From Phycisphaerales bacterium (lineage in GTDB: Bacteria > Planctomycetota > Phycisphaerae > SM23-33), in NCBI GenBank assembly GCA_018645065.1, contig JABGPF010000019.1:1-35092 (forward strand): a stretch of DNA of 35,092 nt, read 5' to 3'. Under the pieces are notes generated by a model. The model saw only the letters and a program-made list of their open reading frames with translations. It was not told the DNA's origin and searched no databases. Below, in pieces: positions 23,607 through 31,178 of this stretch. The number at the start of each line of letters is the position of its first letter. Positions within the stretch are counted from its first letter, which is position 1. A program made the translations under genes and the position numbers.

Positions 23607-25223
23607 TTAATTATCTGACGGCTTGGTCTCGGCCTGGACGGCGTAGAGATATCGCCCTGTGTTCACGTACAATACTCCGCCAGCGGTTACCGGCGTGCTG
23701 GACATATTATCCAACAACTTGATCTTGTTGAATATCTTTTTCTTTTTTGACGCTTTAAATATCCACATCTCTTTCCGCTGTGTGCCGAGGTATACTTTCC
23801 CGTCGACGGCGAACGTTGAGCTCCACAGCGGTGAGGTGGGTCTGTACGGATGCTTTTCGAATTGCGGGTCGGTGTGATGGATCCAGTATCGCTTACCGGT
23901 ATCGGCGTCGAAGCAGTGGACGCTGCCGGAATAGTCGGCGATATAGAGCAGCCCGTTGTAGATCGAACAGGTTGACAGCGAGCGTTCGATTTTTCGCGAG
24001 TCCCACACCTTCTTACCGGTGGCGGCGTCTACGCACGAGAGCATACCGTCGCCGGTTCCATGGTTCGGGTCGTGTCCGGTGGCTACGTAAACGCGGTTGT
24101 TATGGAATACCGGCGTGGCGATGATTTCACTTGGCCCGTTGCGACGAACTTTGTTCCTCGCCGGTCCGGTAAGCCTTTGGTACAGGCGTTTTTTGCCCTG
24201 GGCGTCGAAGCGATAGTCATGCGGATTGCAGTCGTATGACCAGACTTTTTTCAGTGTCGCCGGTTTGTCGCCTTCGGGTGATTTGGACAGTGGCTCGAAC
24301 GCGTAGAGCAGTCCGTCGCCGGCTCCGTAGAATATCAGCGTTTTGTCGCCAACTTTCCCCATCGCCGGTGACGACCATTGGCCGTGCAGCATCCGACGCC
24401 CGATTTTCTCGTCGTCAACCGCCGCCAACTTACCGGTTTTCTTGTTCAACGCGATAAAGCTCGGCGCGTCGGGGTAGGGCAGATTGATATGCGAAAGGTC
24501 AGGCCCGTTTGACGTGCCGACGTAAATAAAATCACCGCAAATCAGGGCGGCGCAGCTTACCGCGTCGTGCGGGCGCACGGGCAGTTGTGTGACCATATCG
24601 TATCGCCAGATGATGTCGGCGTCGGACTTGTTCAGCTTCGCGGCGGGTCGTCCAGAGGCGACGATGAACTTCCCTTCATCCTGGAAAGGCCCGTCGTTGC
24701 CGTCAGACTGCCCGTTCATGTCGAGGCATAGAATCTCGCCTCGACCGGTCACCAGATACGCCCGATCGCCTTCGATAGTCGCCGAATTGCATATGCCCAG
24801 ATTCATCTGGTCCATATAGAACCCGCGTTCCTTGATCACATATCGCGGGACGGCGAGCTGCCAGAGCGTTTTGCCCGTTTTGGCGTCGCAGCAGATCACC
24901 AATCCGCCTCGGGTGCGGGTCAGCCGCTTGTCCGACAATATCGCATCGTTCGTGCCTACGATGATCTTACCGTCTGAAACCACCGGGTTGCCGTAAGTTT
25001 GGCTGCCCAGAGTAATCGCCCATTTAACGTTGCGGGTCGTGGACATGTCGATCTGGCGGCGCCCGTCTTTAGTTTTGCCCATCCCGAACGATAGCGGGAT
25101 ATTCTTAGCGTCTGAGGCCATGTTGCGCCCCGGGCCTCCGCCCCATTCGGGCCAATCTTCAGCCCAGACGGCGCCGCTCGACATCGCCAGGGTCAGCGTT
25201 ATGATGATACGGATCAGTTTCAT
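23607..25223 (-). CDS. secreted PQQ-like beta-propeller protein (third tandem copy)
   Basis: This 538-residue protein has a Sec signal (about 1-21, ending VWA) followed by DWPEWGGGPGRNMAS. Eight-bladed propeller motifs of the PQQ/quinoprotein type follow, for example CCDAKTGKTLWQL and CVDAATGKKVWD. A vicinal Cys pair, C111-C112, lies in a blade motif and is shared by all three copies. The cofactor-binding residues of true quinoprotein dehydrogenases cannot be confirmed here, and no haem motif is present, so enzymatic activity is uncertain; a binding or scaffold role is possible. The junction with the previous copy is 8 bases with TAAGAGGCC before the ATG, nearly the same as at the other junction. 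Confidence 0.85.
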   Translation of the reverse strand: MKLIRIIITLTLAMSSGAVWAEDWPEWGGGPGRNMASDAKNIPLSFGMGKTKDGRRQIDMSTTRNVKWAITLGSQTYGNPVVSDGKIIVGTNDAILSDKRLTRTRGGLVICCDAKTGKTLWQLAVPRYVIKERGFYMDQMNLGICNSATIEGDRAYLVTGRGEILCLDMNGQSDGNDGPFQDEGKFIVASGRPAAKLNKSDADIIWRYDMVTQLPVRPHDAVSCAALICGDFIYVGTSNGPDLSHINLPYPDAPSFIALNKKTGKLAAVDDEKIGRRMLHGQWSSPAMGKVGDKTLIFYGAGDGLLYAFEPLSKSPEGDKPATLKKVWSYDCNPHDYRFDAQGKKRLYQRLTGPARNKVRRNGPSEIIATPVFHNNRVYVATGHDPNHGTGDGMLSCVDAATGKKVWDSRKIERSLSTCSIYNGLLYIADYSGSVHCFDADTGKRYWIHHTDPQFEKHPYRPTSPLWSSTFAVDGKVYLGTQRKEMWIFKASKKKKIFNKIKLLDNMSSTPVTAGGVLYVNTGRYLYAVQAETKPSDN

Positions 25224-25231
25224 GCGGCCTC

Positions 25232-26833
25232 TTATTTTTTCGCGGATATCGCGTAAAGGTATCGTCCGGTGGCGAGGTACAGTATACCGTTTGCGGTTAT
25301 CGGGGTATTGGACATCTTCTCCAGGAGGCGAATTCGATTCAGTATTTTCTTTTTCTTACCGGTGCGGAATATCCAGAGTTCTTTCTTTTCGGTGCCGAGG
25401 TATACCTTTCCGTCGGCGGCGAATGTGGAGCTCCAAAGCGGTGAGTTGGTTTTCAGTATCCACTTACCGTACTCCGGATCGGTGTGGTGCACCCAATGTC
25501 GCTTACCCGTATCCGGGTCGAAGCAGTGCAGGTTGCCTGTATAGTCGGCGATGTAGAGCAAACCGTCGTAAATTGAACAGGTCGACAGGGAGCGTTCGAC
25601 CAGTTGCGACTCCCAGACTTTCTTACCGGTGGCGGCGTCCACGCATGAGAGGCATCCCTTGCCCGTTCCGTGGAGCGGATCTTGCCCAATTGTCACATAT
25701 ACTCGCCCTTTATAGAGCACAGGCGTGGCGATGATCTCGCAGGGACCCTCGCCGCGCGTGGTGTTGCGAGCGGTTCCGTGTATACGCTGATAAACGATCT
25801 TCTCACCGTTGGGTCGGAAGCGATACTCGCGAGGATTGCAGTCGTATCGCCATGCTTTTCTGAGCGTTGCGACCTTGCCTGCCCCGGGCGCCTGGGACAA
25901 CGCCTCGAACGCGTAAAGCATTCCATCTCCGCCACCGTAAAAAATGAGCGTTTTGTTTCCGATTTTCCCCATCGCAGGTGAGGACCACTGCCCGTGGAGC
26001 ATGCGGCGTCCGATTTTCTCGTCATCTTTGGCAAGAAGCTTACCGGTCTTCTTGTTCAGCACGATCAGGCTCGGAGCGTCGGGATATTTAACGTTGATGT
26101 GGGACAGGTCCACGCCGTTGCCAGTGCCTACATATATGAAATCTCCGTGAATCAGCGGGCTGCAGCTCATTGCGTCGTGAGGCCGGACGGGCAGGCTGGT
26201 GATTATGTCGTATCGCCAGATGATGTCGGCGTCTGACTTATTGAGCTTGGCTGCGGGGCGGTTTTTGGCGACCATGTACTTGCCCTCGTCCTGGAACGGT
26301 CCGTCATTTCCATCGGCCTGTCCGTTCATGTCGAGACAGAGCACATCACCGCGATTTGAGACGATGTATGCCCGATCGCCTTGGATAACCGCCGAGTTGC
26401 AAATGCCCAGATTCAGTTGGTCAATGGAGAACCACTTCTCACTTAACATCTGACGCGGGACAACGAGTTGCCAGAGCCTTTTGCCCGTTTCGGCGTCGCA
26501 GCAGATAACCAATCCGCCGCGAGTGCGCTTGAAGCGATCATCGGACAGAACAGAATCGTTCGTGCCGACGATGATTTTACCGCCTGATATTACGGGGTTA
26601 CCGTAAGTTTGGCTGCCCAGAGTAATTGCCCACTTCACGTAGCGGGTTGTGGACATATTGATCTGTCGGAGCCCGTGTTTTTGCTCACCAGGGGCGAACG
26701 ATACGGGCAGGTTCTTCGCATTCGAGGCCATGTTGCGACCCGGACCGTAACCCCACTCGGGCCAATCTTCAGCCCAGACCGCGCCGCTCGATATCGTCAG
26801 GGTCAGCGTAATGATAATGCCGGTCAGTCTCAT
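25232..26833 (-). CDS. secreted PQQ-like beta-propeller protein (second tandem copy)
   Basis: This 533-residue paralogue is closest to the third copy (23607-25223). The signal peptides and the region after them share long runs, such as SSGAVWAEDWPEWG. Blade motifs include CCDAETGKRLWQL and CVDAATGKKVWE. The vicinal Cys pair C111-C112 is at the same place. The start is ATG 26833, eight bases after the previous stop, with AAGAGGCC as the ribosome binding site. The near-identity at the N-terminus, compared with greater divergence of the first copy there, suggests that copies two and three arose from the later duplication or exchanged sequence. The role is unknown; surface location is likely. Confidence 0.85.
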   Translation of the reverse strand: MRLTGIIITLTLTISSGAVWAEDWPEWGYGPGRNMASNAKNLPVSFAPGEQKHGLRQINMSTTRYVKWAITLGSQTYGNPVISGGKIIVGTNDSVLSDDRFKRTRGGLVICCDAETGKRLWQLVVPRQMLSEKWFSIDQLNLGICNSAVIQGDRAYIVSNRGDVLCLDMNGQADGNDGPFQDEGKYMVAKNRPAAKLNKSDADIIWRYDIITSLPVRPHDAMSCSPLIHGDFIYVGTGNGVDLSHINVKYPDAPSLIVLNKKTGKLLAKDDEKIGRRMLHGQWSSPAMGKIGNKTLIFYGGGDGMLYAFEALSQAPGAGKVATLRKAWRYDCNPREYRFRPNGEKIVYQRIHGTARNTTRGEGPCEIIATPVLYKGRVYVTIGQDPLHGTGKGCLSCVDAATGKKVWESQLVERSLSTCSIYDGLLYIADYTGNLHCFDPDTGKRHWVHHTDPEYGKWILKTNSPLWSSTFAADGKVYLGTEKKELWIFRTGKKKKILNRIRLLEKMSNTPITANGILYLATGRYLYAISAKK

Positions 26834-26841
26834 GGGGCCTC

Positions 26842-28413
26842 TTACTTTTCAGCGGATATTGCGTAAAGGTATCGTCCGGTGGCGATGTAGAGTACGCCGT
26901 TTGCGACGGTGGGGGTGTTGGCCATTTTTTCCAGCAGCTTAATCTTGTTGAGGACCTTCTTTTTCTTACCGGTTTGCAGCACCCACAGCTCGCTGTTCTC
27001 GGTGCCCAGGAATACTTTCCCATCCACCGCGAATGTTGAACTCCACAGCGGTGATTTGGTTTCGTGCACCCAGTATCGCTGCCCCGTTTCGGCGTCGAAG
27101 CAGTGCAGGTTGCCCGTATAGTCCGAGACGTAAACCAGATCGTCGAGGATTGAACAGGTCGACATTGTCCGGTCAACCTGCTTCGAGATCCAGACCCTTT
27201 TGCCCGTGGCTGCATCGATGCATGAAAGGGCTCCGTCGCCTATACCGTGACGCGAGTCCTGCCCGATCGCCACGTAGATTTTTCCTTTGTAAAACACGGG
27301 CGTTGCGATGATCTCCGAAGGCCCTCCGCCGCGCTTACCGCTCTTGTAACTGGCGTGACGCTTCTCGTACGGGCGTTTCTTTCCGTTCTTGTCGAACCGG
27401 TATTCCTTGGGGCTGCAGTCGTATTTCCACGCTACTTTGAGTATTTCAGGCTTGTCGCCGTCGGGCATTTTTGTCAGGGCTTCGAAGGCGTAGAGAACTC
27501 CGTCACCGCATCCGTAGACCAGCAGCTTCTTACCGCCTGCGGTAATTAACGCTGGTGACGACCACTGGCCGTGCAGTATGTTCCGGCTGGTTTTCTCGTT
27601 GTCCTGCGCCAGGAGTTTGCCCGTCTTTCGGTTCAACACGATAATGCTCGGCGCGTCGGGGTATTTGCACTTGTTGTGCCCGCGATCAACACCGTTTGAC
27701 GTGCCTGCGTAGACAAAATCACCGTCTACTATAACCGCGCAGCTAGATGCGTCCTGCGGATTCATGGGCAGTTCGGCGATCATGTCGTATCGCCAGATTA
27801 TGTCGGCGTCAGTCTTGTTGAGTTTGGCGGGGGGCTTTCCAGCTTCGACCATGTACTTGCCCTCGTCCTGGAACTCGCCGTCGTTCCCGTCGGCCTGGCC
27901 GTTCATGTCGAGGCAGAGCACTTCACCGCGACTCGAAACGATATAGGCTCTGTCGCCCTGGATCGCCGCTGAGTTGCAGATGCCCAGGTTAAGATTATCG
28001 TAGTTGAACTTTCGGTCTTTGGTGCGGAATCGCGGGACGACAAGGCGCCAGAGCGTTTTACCCGTTTCGGCGTCGCAGCATATCACCAGCCCGCCGCGAG
28101 TGCGTTTGAACCGCTTGTCCCTGAGCATTCCGTCGTTTGTGCCGACGATGATTTTTCCGCCGGCGATAACGGGATTGCCGTAGGTCTGGCTGCCGAGTAC
28201 GAGTGACCATTTAACGTTTCGCGTGGTTGAAGGGTCGATCTGTCGCGAGTCGTCTTTGGACTTTCCAGGCCCGAACGACGTGGGGATGTTCTTTTCGACC
28301 GACGCCATGTTGCGAGTTGGCCCACCGCCCCAGTCGCCCCAGTCGCCCGCCTGGGCAGCCGTCGACATAAACGCGGTGATTAAGGCGACGATACCGATGT
28401 TCGAAAGTTTCAT
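26842..28413 (-). CDS. secreted PQQ-like beta-propeller protein (first tandem copy)
   Basis: This 523-residue protein is the first gene of the operon that runs leftwards to 21072. It has its own signal peptide (MKLSNIGIVALITAFMSTAA, ending QAG), different from the other two copies. The mature part then aligns from DWGDWGGGPTRNMAS onward. Blade motifs include CCDAETGKTLWRL and CFDAETGQRYWV. The vicinal Cys pair is C112-C113. A GGAGACACC site precedes ATG 28413, and the AACGTTATA element lies about 30-45 bases upstream. It lacks the short insertion before SPLWSSTF seen in the other copies. The exact function is unknown. Confidence 0.85.
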   Translation of the reverse strand: MKLSNIGIVALITAFMSTAAQAGDWGDWGGGPTRNMASVEKNIPTSFGPGKSKDDSRQIDPSTTRNVKWSLVLGSQTYGNPVIAGGKIIVGTNDGMLRDKRFKRTRGGLVICCDAETGKTLWRLVVPRFRTKDRKFNYDNLNLGICNSAAIQGDRAYIVSSRGEVLCLDMNGQADGNDGEFQDEGKYMVEAGKPPAKLNKTDADIIWRYDMIAELPMNPQDASSCAVIVDGDFVYAGTSNGVDRGHNKCKYPDAPSIIVLNRKTGKLLAQDNEKTSRNILHGQWSSPALITAGGKKLLVYGCGDGVLYAFEALTKMPDGDKPEILKVAWKYDCSPKEYRFDKNGKKRPYEKRHASYKSGKRGGGPSEIIATPVFYKGKIYVAIGQDSRHGIGDGALSCIDAATGKRVWISKQVDRTMSTCSILDDLVYVSDYTGNLHCFDAETGQRYWVHETKSPLWSSTFAVDGKVFLGTENSELWVLQTGKKKKVLNKIKLLEKMANTPTVANGVLYIATGRYLYAISAEK

Positions 28414-28444
28414 CTGGTGTCTCCAATGATGCGTATATAGTTAT

Positions 28445-28459
28445 AATTTATAACGTTGG
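28445..28459 (-). promoter_or_regulatory. promoter-like element AACGTTATAAATT
   Basis: On the minus strand CCAACGTTATAAATT lies 32-46 bases before the ATG at 28413, followed by further TATA-like sequence (TATAACTATATAC). It shares AACGTTATA and its placement with 18572-18586 and 138-152. It is probably the promoter of the five-gene propeller operon. Confidence 0.45.
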
Positions 28460-28497
28460 CGACTCGCCTGTGTGCGCAGATAAAAGAAAATTTTGCG

Positions 28498-29055
28498 CTA
28501 GATGGCGACAGTTGGCGCGGTGCGGACGCACGCAGCTTCAATTTCGAAAAAATCTTCGCGTTGGAATGTGAACACCCCGGCGATCAGATTCGATGGGAAC
28601 ACTTCGATTCGCGTGTTAATATCGCGTACGTTTGCGTTGTAGAAGCGGCGTGCGGCTTGGATGCGGTCTTCGGTGTTCGATAGCTCGTTTTGCAGCTTCA
28701 GAAATTGCTCGCTTGCTTTCAGGTCCGGGTAGCTTTCTGATACGGCGAATAGTTGTTTGATCCCGTCGACGAGCACGTTTTCGGCTTGTGCTTGTTCGGC
28801 GGGCGATCCGCCGGCGGATTGGGCTCTTGTGCGTGCTTCGGTTACCGCCTGGAAAACTTCGCGTTCGTGGGCGGCGTATCCCTTGACGACTTCCACGAGA
28901 TTTGGGATCAGATCGTAGCGGCGCCGCAGTTCGGTGTCGATCCCGGACCATGACTCCCTGCAATGCTGGCGAAGGCGAACCAGTATGTTGTACGTGGCGA
29001 TGGCCCAGCCGAATATCAGCAGTAGCGGAATTCCAATAATTAGCAGCGGTTCCAT
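28498..29055 (-). CDS. lemA: LemA family protein
   Basis: This 185-residue protein starts with one membrane helix (PLLIIGIPLLLIFGWAIA), followed by the typical LemA core. Motifs include SWSGIDTELRRRYDLIPNLV, VKGYAAHEREVF and the late YNANVRDINTRIEVFPSNLI. LemA proteins are membrane-anchored helical bundles of unclear function, often beside protease or membrane-protein genes. AAGG before ATG 29055 and a 10-base gap to the preceding gene show that the two are coupled. The C-terminus is slightly longer than the usual end of the core and carries a single Cys. Confidence 0.93.
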   Translation of the reverse strand: MEPLLIIGIPLLLIFGWAIATYNILVRLRQHCRESWSGIDTELRRRYDLIPNLVEVVKGYAAHEREVFQAVTEARTRAQSAGGSPAEQAQAENVLVDGIKQLFAVSESYPDLKASEQFLKLQNELSNTEDRIQAARRFYNANVRDINTRIEVFPSNLIAGVFTFQREDFFEIEAACVRTAPTVAI

Positions 29056-29065
29056 AATTTTCGCC

Positions 29066-29731
29066 TTATTTGCCCGTTTGCTGTTTGATCAGGTATTCCG
29101 GGAATCGTTCGATCATGCCATCTATCAGATCGAACGCCGATTCGAAATCGCCAGTGGTGAACGTTCTTCGGTTCCAGGCGATTATCGAGTCGTCGGAGAA
29201 CTGGATCGAGAATCCCGGAGCGTTTAGAAGGTACTCCATCATTCGCTGGTGGATTATGTCGTAGGCCCATTTCTTGTTGGTCGACTTGACGAAAAACTTG
29301 CGGCTGAATTCCGCCGATTCGAAGTCTATATCGTCAGCGCCGAAGAACTCTGTGACCTTGTCGAAGAACCCCTCCCGCCGGATGAACAGCGGTTCCAGCG
29401 GTATCGGCGCTACGACGATAATCGCAGATAAGTGGTGCGTTTTACGATTCTTGCCCGAACCGGTTGTGTAGCGGTAATCGAAGGCTGTGATTTGACGCTG
29501 GTTCAGCAGGCCGGTGATGATGTTGTAGGCGTATCGATTGCGCCCTTTGTTCAGGCATTTAAACTCGACGTACCGCGAGTCCATATCGTGGGATTTGCCC
29601 GGGTTGAAATGCAGGCCGTGACTGTGCGCCCACTCGTGCAGTTCCTTGCGCCTCTTGGCGGCCGTGTAGATCGAGAAGGCGATAAAGCCTGCTATAACAA
29701 TGACAATCAAGATAATAACGGATGGTTCCAT
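29066..29731 (-). CDS. membrane-anchored protein partnering LemA
   Basis: This 221-residue protein has an N-terminal membrane helix (SVIILIVIVIAGFIAFSIY), then a basic patch (AAKRRKELHEWA), and then a soluble alpha/beta domain. That domain includes a beta segment ITAFDYRYTTGSGKNRKTHH and a late LIDGMIERFPEYL helix. The order (membrane helix, HEWAHSHGLHF, a FDY strand followed by polar loops) recalls proteins found next to lemA in many bacteria, of the DUF3137 kind, but I cannot confirm membership. It is immediately upstream of lemA (10 bases), and the two are probably one unit in the cell envelope. Confidence 0.75.
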   Translation of the reverse strand: MEPSVIILIVIVIAGFIAFSIYTAAKRRKELHEWAHSHGLHFNPGKSHDMDSRYVEFKCLNKGRNRYAYNIITGLLNQRQITAFDYRYTTGSGKNRKTHHLSAIIVVAPIPLEPLFIRREGFFDKVTEFFGADDIDFESAEFSRKFFVKSTNKKWAYDIIHQRMMEYLLNAPGFSIQFSDDSIIAWNRRTFTTGDFESAFDLIDGMIERFPEYLIKQQTGK

Positions 29732-29862
29732 GCGGCGTCCTTACAGCTTTGTGCGATCAGTTACTTGCATTACCAGAGAAGTTTACCGCAGATCGAGGGG
29801 CAATGGAATGCAGAAATGCGCATGAAACCCCGTTGTGTGCGATATGAAATGGTGGTTGGTTA

Positions 29863-30002
29863 AAAACGACAACGACGAACGACAACGGCGTCCCGACTTC
29901 GTCGGGATGAAGGCCGACGTACCGTCGACCGCTAAACGGAATTGCGTAGCGTTGTTTGTTATCTGATCAATGTTGCCTGTTTAGCGGCGGGGCAACGCCC
30001 CG
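29863..30002. repeat. cluster of hairpins in a 287-base intergenic region
   Basis: The gap from 29732 to 30018 holds no gene. Within it are AACGAC-type repeats (29863-29890) and a hairpin GTCCCGAC-TTC-GTCGGGAT (29890-29908). An inverted repeat CCGCTAAAC (29929-29937) pairs with GTTTAGCGG (29979-29987), and a perfect stem CGGGGC-AAC-GCCCCG spans 29988-30002. These resemble REP-type palindromes and may end the selenoprotein transcript. The AACGAC/AACGGC units recur in the right-end repeats. Confidence 0.55.
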
Positions 30003-30018
30003 CGTTCGTCGTTACTGA

Positions 30019-30762
30019 TCACTGTTTACTGATAACTACCTTTCCGCCGTTGGCCAGAATTTCCTTCAACGCTGCTTCGGCGTCTTTCGGTTTGAAACCC
30101 CATGGACCGCGTTTGCTGTGGTAGGCGACTTTACCGTCGATATCGACCACGCAGAGACGATCGGGCGCTCCACCGTAGGCGGCGTCGACTTTATTGTCGA
30201 TCCCGTCGACCACGCAGGGGATAGTCATTTTGAGCCCGTCGCGGCAGGCCTTGGCGACTTTCGCTCGCTCCTGGAATGTCTTGGGCTGCTTGAAAATCAC
30301 GCCGTCTTTAACGTTCTGCCTGGTCTGCCATCCGTCGCTGGGGTGCGCTTCGCGAATGTAGACCATCAGGAATTGTGCTTTTTTCCCGTACTCCTTGTAC
30401 AGGGCTTCCAGGCCGCCAGCGACGGGCCTGAAAGGATGTCACGTATAGCTCGCGAATATCAGATAAACCGGCTGCTTTCCGCGGAAGGACGATAGTTTTA
30501 TCTTCCCTTTCGCCGGTTGCGTCGCCGGTTGGCTGGTCGGTTTGGCGGTTGGCTTGGCCTTCATTGCGACTGCGTGTTCGAGTGTGTACAGCTCGAAGTC
30601 GGGGGCGAGTTGCCCGATTTTTAATGCTACATCCACGCGTTTTGGGCGTTTCTTACGCGCGGGCGCCTTCTTGGCTGCGCCGGGGGCGACAATGCAAATC
30701 GACGCGATCGCCAACATGCATACTACGCCAGCCGACAGCAGTTTTGCTCTTTTCGTTATCAT
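30019..30762 (-). CDS. iodothyronine-deiodinase-like selenoprotein (in-frame TGA = Sec108)
   Basis: One open frame of 248 codons is interrupted only by a TGA at 30441-30439. Reading it as selenocysteine gives a 247-residue exported thioredoxin-fold protein. The N-terminus is a signal (MITKRAKLLSAGVVCMLAIA) with a basic linker, followed by GQLAPDFELY and a Thr/Pro/Lys-rich insertion. The active-site segment is YLIFASYT-U-HPFR, which corresponds to FGSCT-U-PPF of deiodinases. Later VYIREAHPSDGW (133-145) matches the deiodinase segment VYIEEAHxSDGW containing a conserved His. In animals these enzymes remove iodine reductively; the bacterial substrate is unknown and peroxiredoxin-like activity is possible. 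A ribosome binding site (GGAG) precedes ATG 30762, and the PilZ gene lies 25 bases upstream. A conventional caller would split this into two genes. Confidence 0.88.
30409..30441 (-). promoter_or_regulatory. Sec codon and candidate bacterial SECIS hairpin
   Basis: After the TGA (30441-30439) and eight bases, CAGGCC (30430-30425) pairs perfectly with GGCCTG (30414-30409) around a 10-base loop beginning C-G. A stem-loop shortly downstream of the UGA with a G in the first two loop positions fits the general bacterial SECIS model, which is bound by SelB. The fold is judged by eye only. Confidence 0.6.
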
Positions 30763-30787
30763 GCGTTATCTCCGTGTGCCTGCGTTT

Positions 30788-31120
30788 TTATGCTTCGATT
30801 GGCAGGTGCATATGCTGGGTGAACTGCAACGCCAGGCCGATCAGCTCGTTGTTTTCGCAGTAATCCTGACGAAGCACGGTTGCGTTGGCGGCGAACCCTT
30901 CCATCTGGTGGTCCGGACCGGTGTCGGGAATTGAGAATGCGACGTTCACGTTTTTGGCGTCTTTGACGCTCTCGTGATCGACCGTCACGTAGGCTCCGCC
31001 GTGCGACAGGTCGGCGGTGTCGGCTTTGACGAGCACCTGCCCGCCACGGCCGAACAGTGTTATCGGGCAGGTCAGCTTGTGTCTTTTATGCTGCCTTCGT
31101 TCGTTTGAGCGGTTATCCAT
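30788..31120 (-). CDS. PilZ-domain protein
   Basis: This 110-residue protein has the PilZ-type start RRQHKRHKLTCPI, in which an RxxxR-like basic cluster is followed about 25 residues later by DLSHGGAYV. That corresponds to the D/NxSxxG motif that together with the Arg residues binds cyclic di-GMP. The rest is a beta-barrel pattern (ANATVLRQDYCENNELIGLAL). ATG 31120 is chosen because AAGGA lies seven bases upstream; a TTG at 31126 is the only earlier start. PilZ proteins act as c-di-GMP receptors. The gene is 25 bases before the selenoprotein gene, which suggests co-transcription. Confidence 0.85.
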   Translation of the reverse strand: MDNRSNERRQHKRHKLTCPITLFGRGGQVLVKADTADLSHGGAYVTVDHESVKDAKNVNVAFSIPDTGPDHQMEGFAANATVLRQDYCENNELIGLALQFTQHMHLPIEA

Positions 31121-31139
31121 TCGCAATTCCTTCTAACCG

Positions 31140-31178
31140 ACACCCGGAATTATTATACCAATATCTCGCCGCGGGTGT
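31140..31178 (-). promoter_or_regulatory. extended -10 promoter inside an inverted repeat, upstream of the PilZ gene
   Basis: On the minus strand TGGTATAAT (31160-31152) is an extended -10 box with a perfect TATAAT, lying 32 bases before the PilZ ATG. Seven-base arms ACACCCG and CGGGTGT (31178-31172 and 31146-31140) flank it, so the same sequence can form a hairpin or serve as an operator. One arm overlaps the stop codon of pyrC. Confidence 0.4.

Noticed and set aside
23607-28413. PQQ-dependent alcohol dehydrogenases
   Set aside because: Propeller motifs alone do not show a quinone site. There is no haem motif and no partner cytochrome gene in the operon.
30019-30366. Separate redoxin-like gene starting at 30366
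   Set aside because: There is no ribosome binding site before it, and the frame continues unbroken upstream to a TGA that sits at the deiodinase catalytic position.
30409-30430. Rho-independent terminator
   Set aside because: The hairpin has no T-run after it and lies inside a conserved coding frame.
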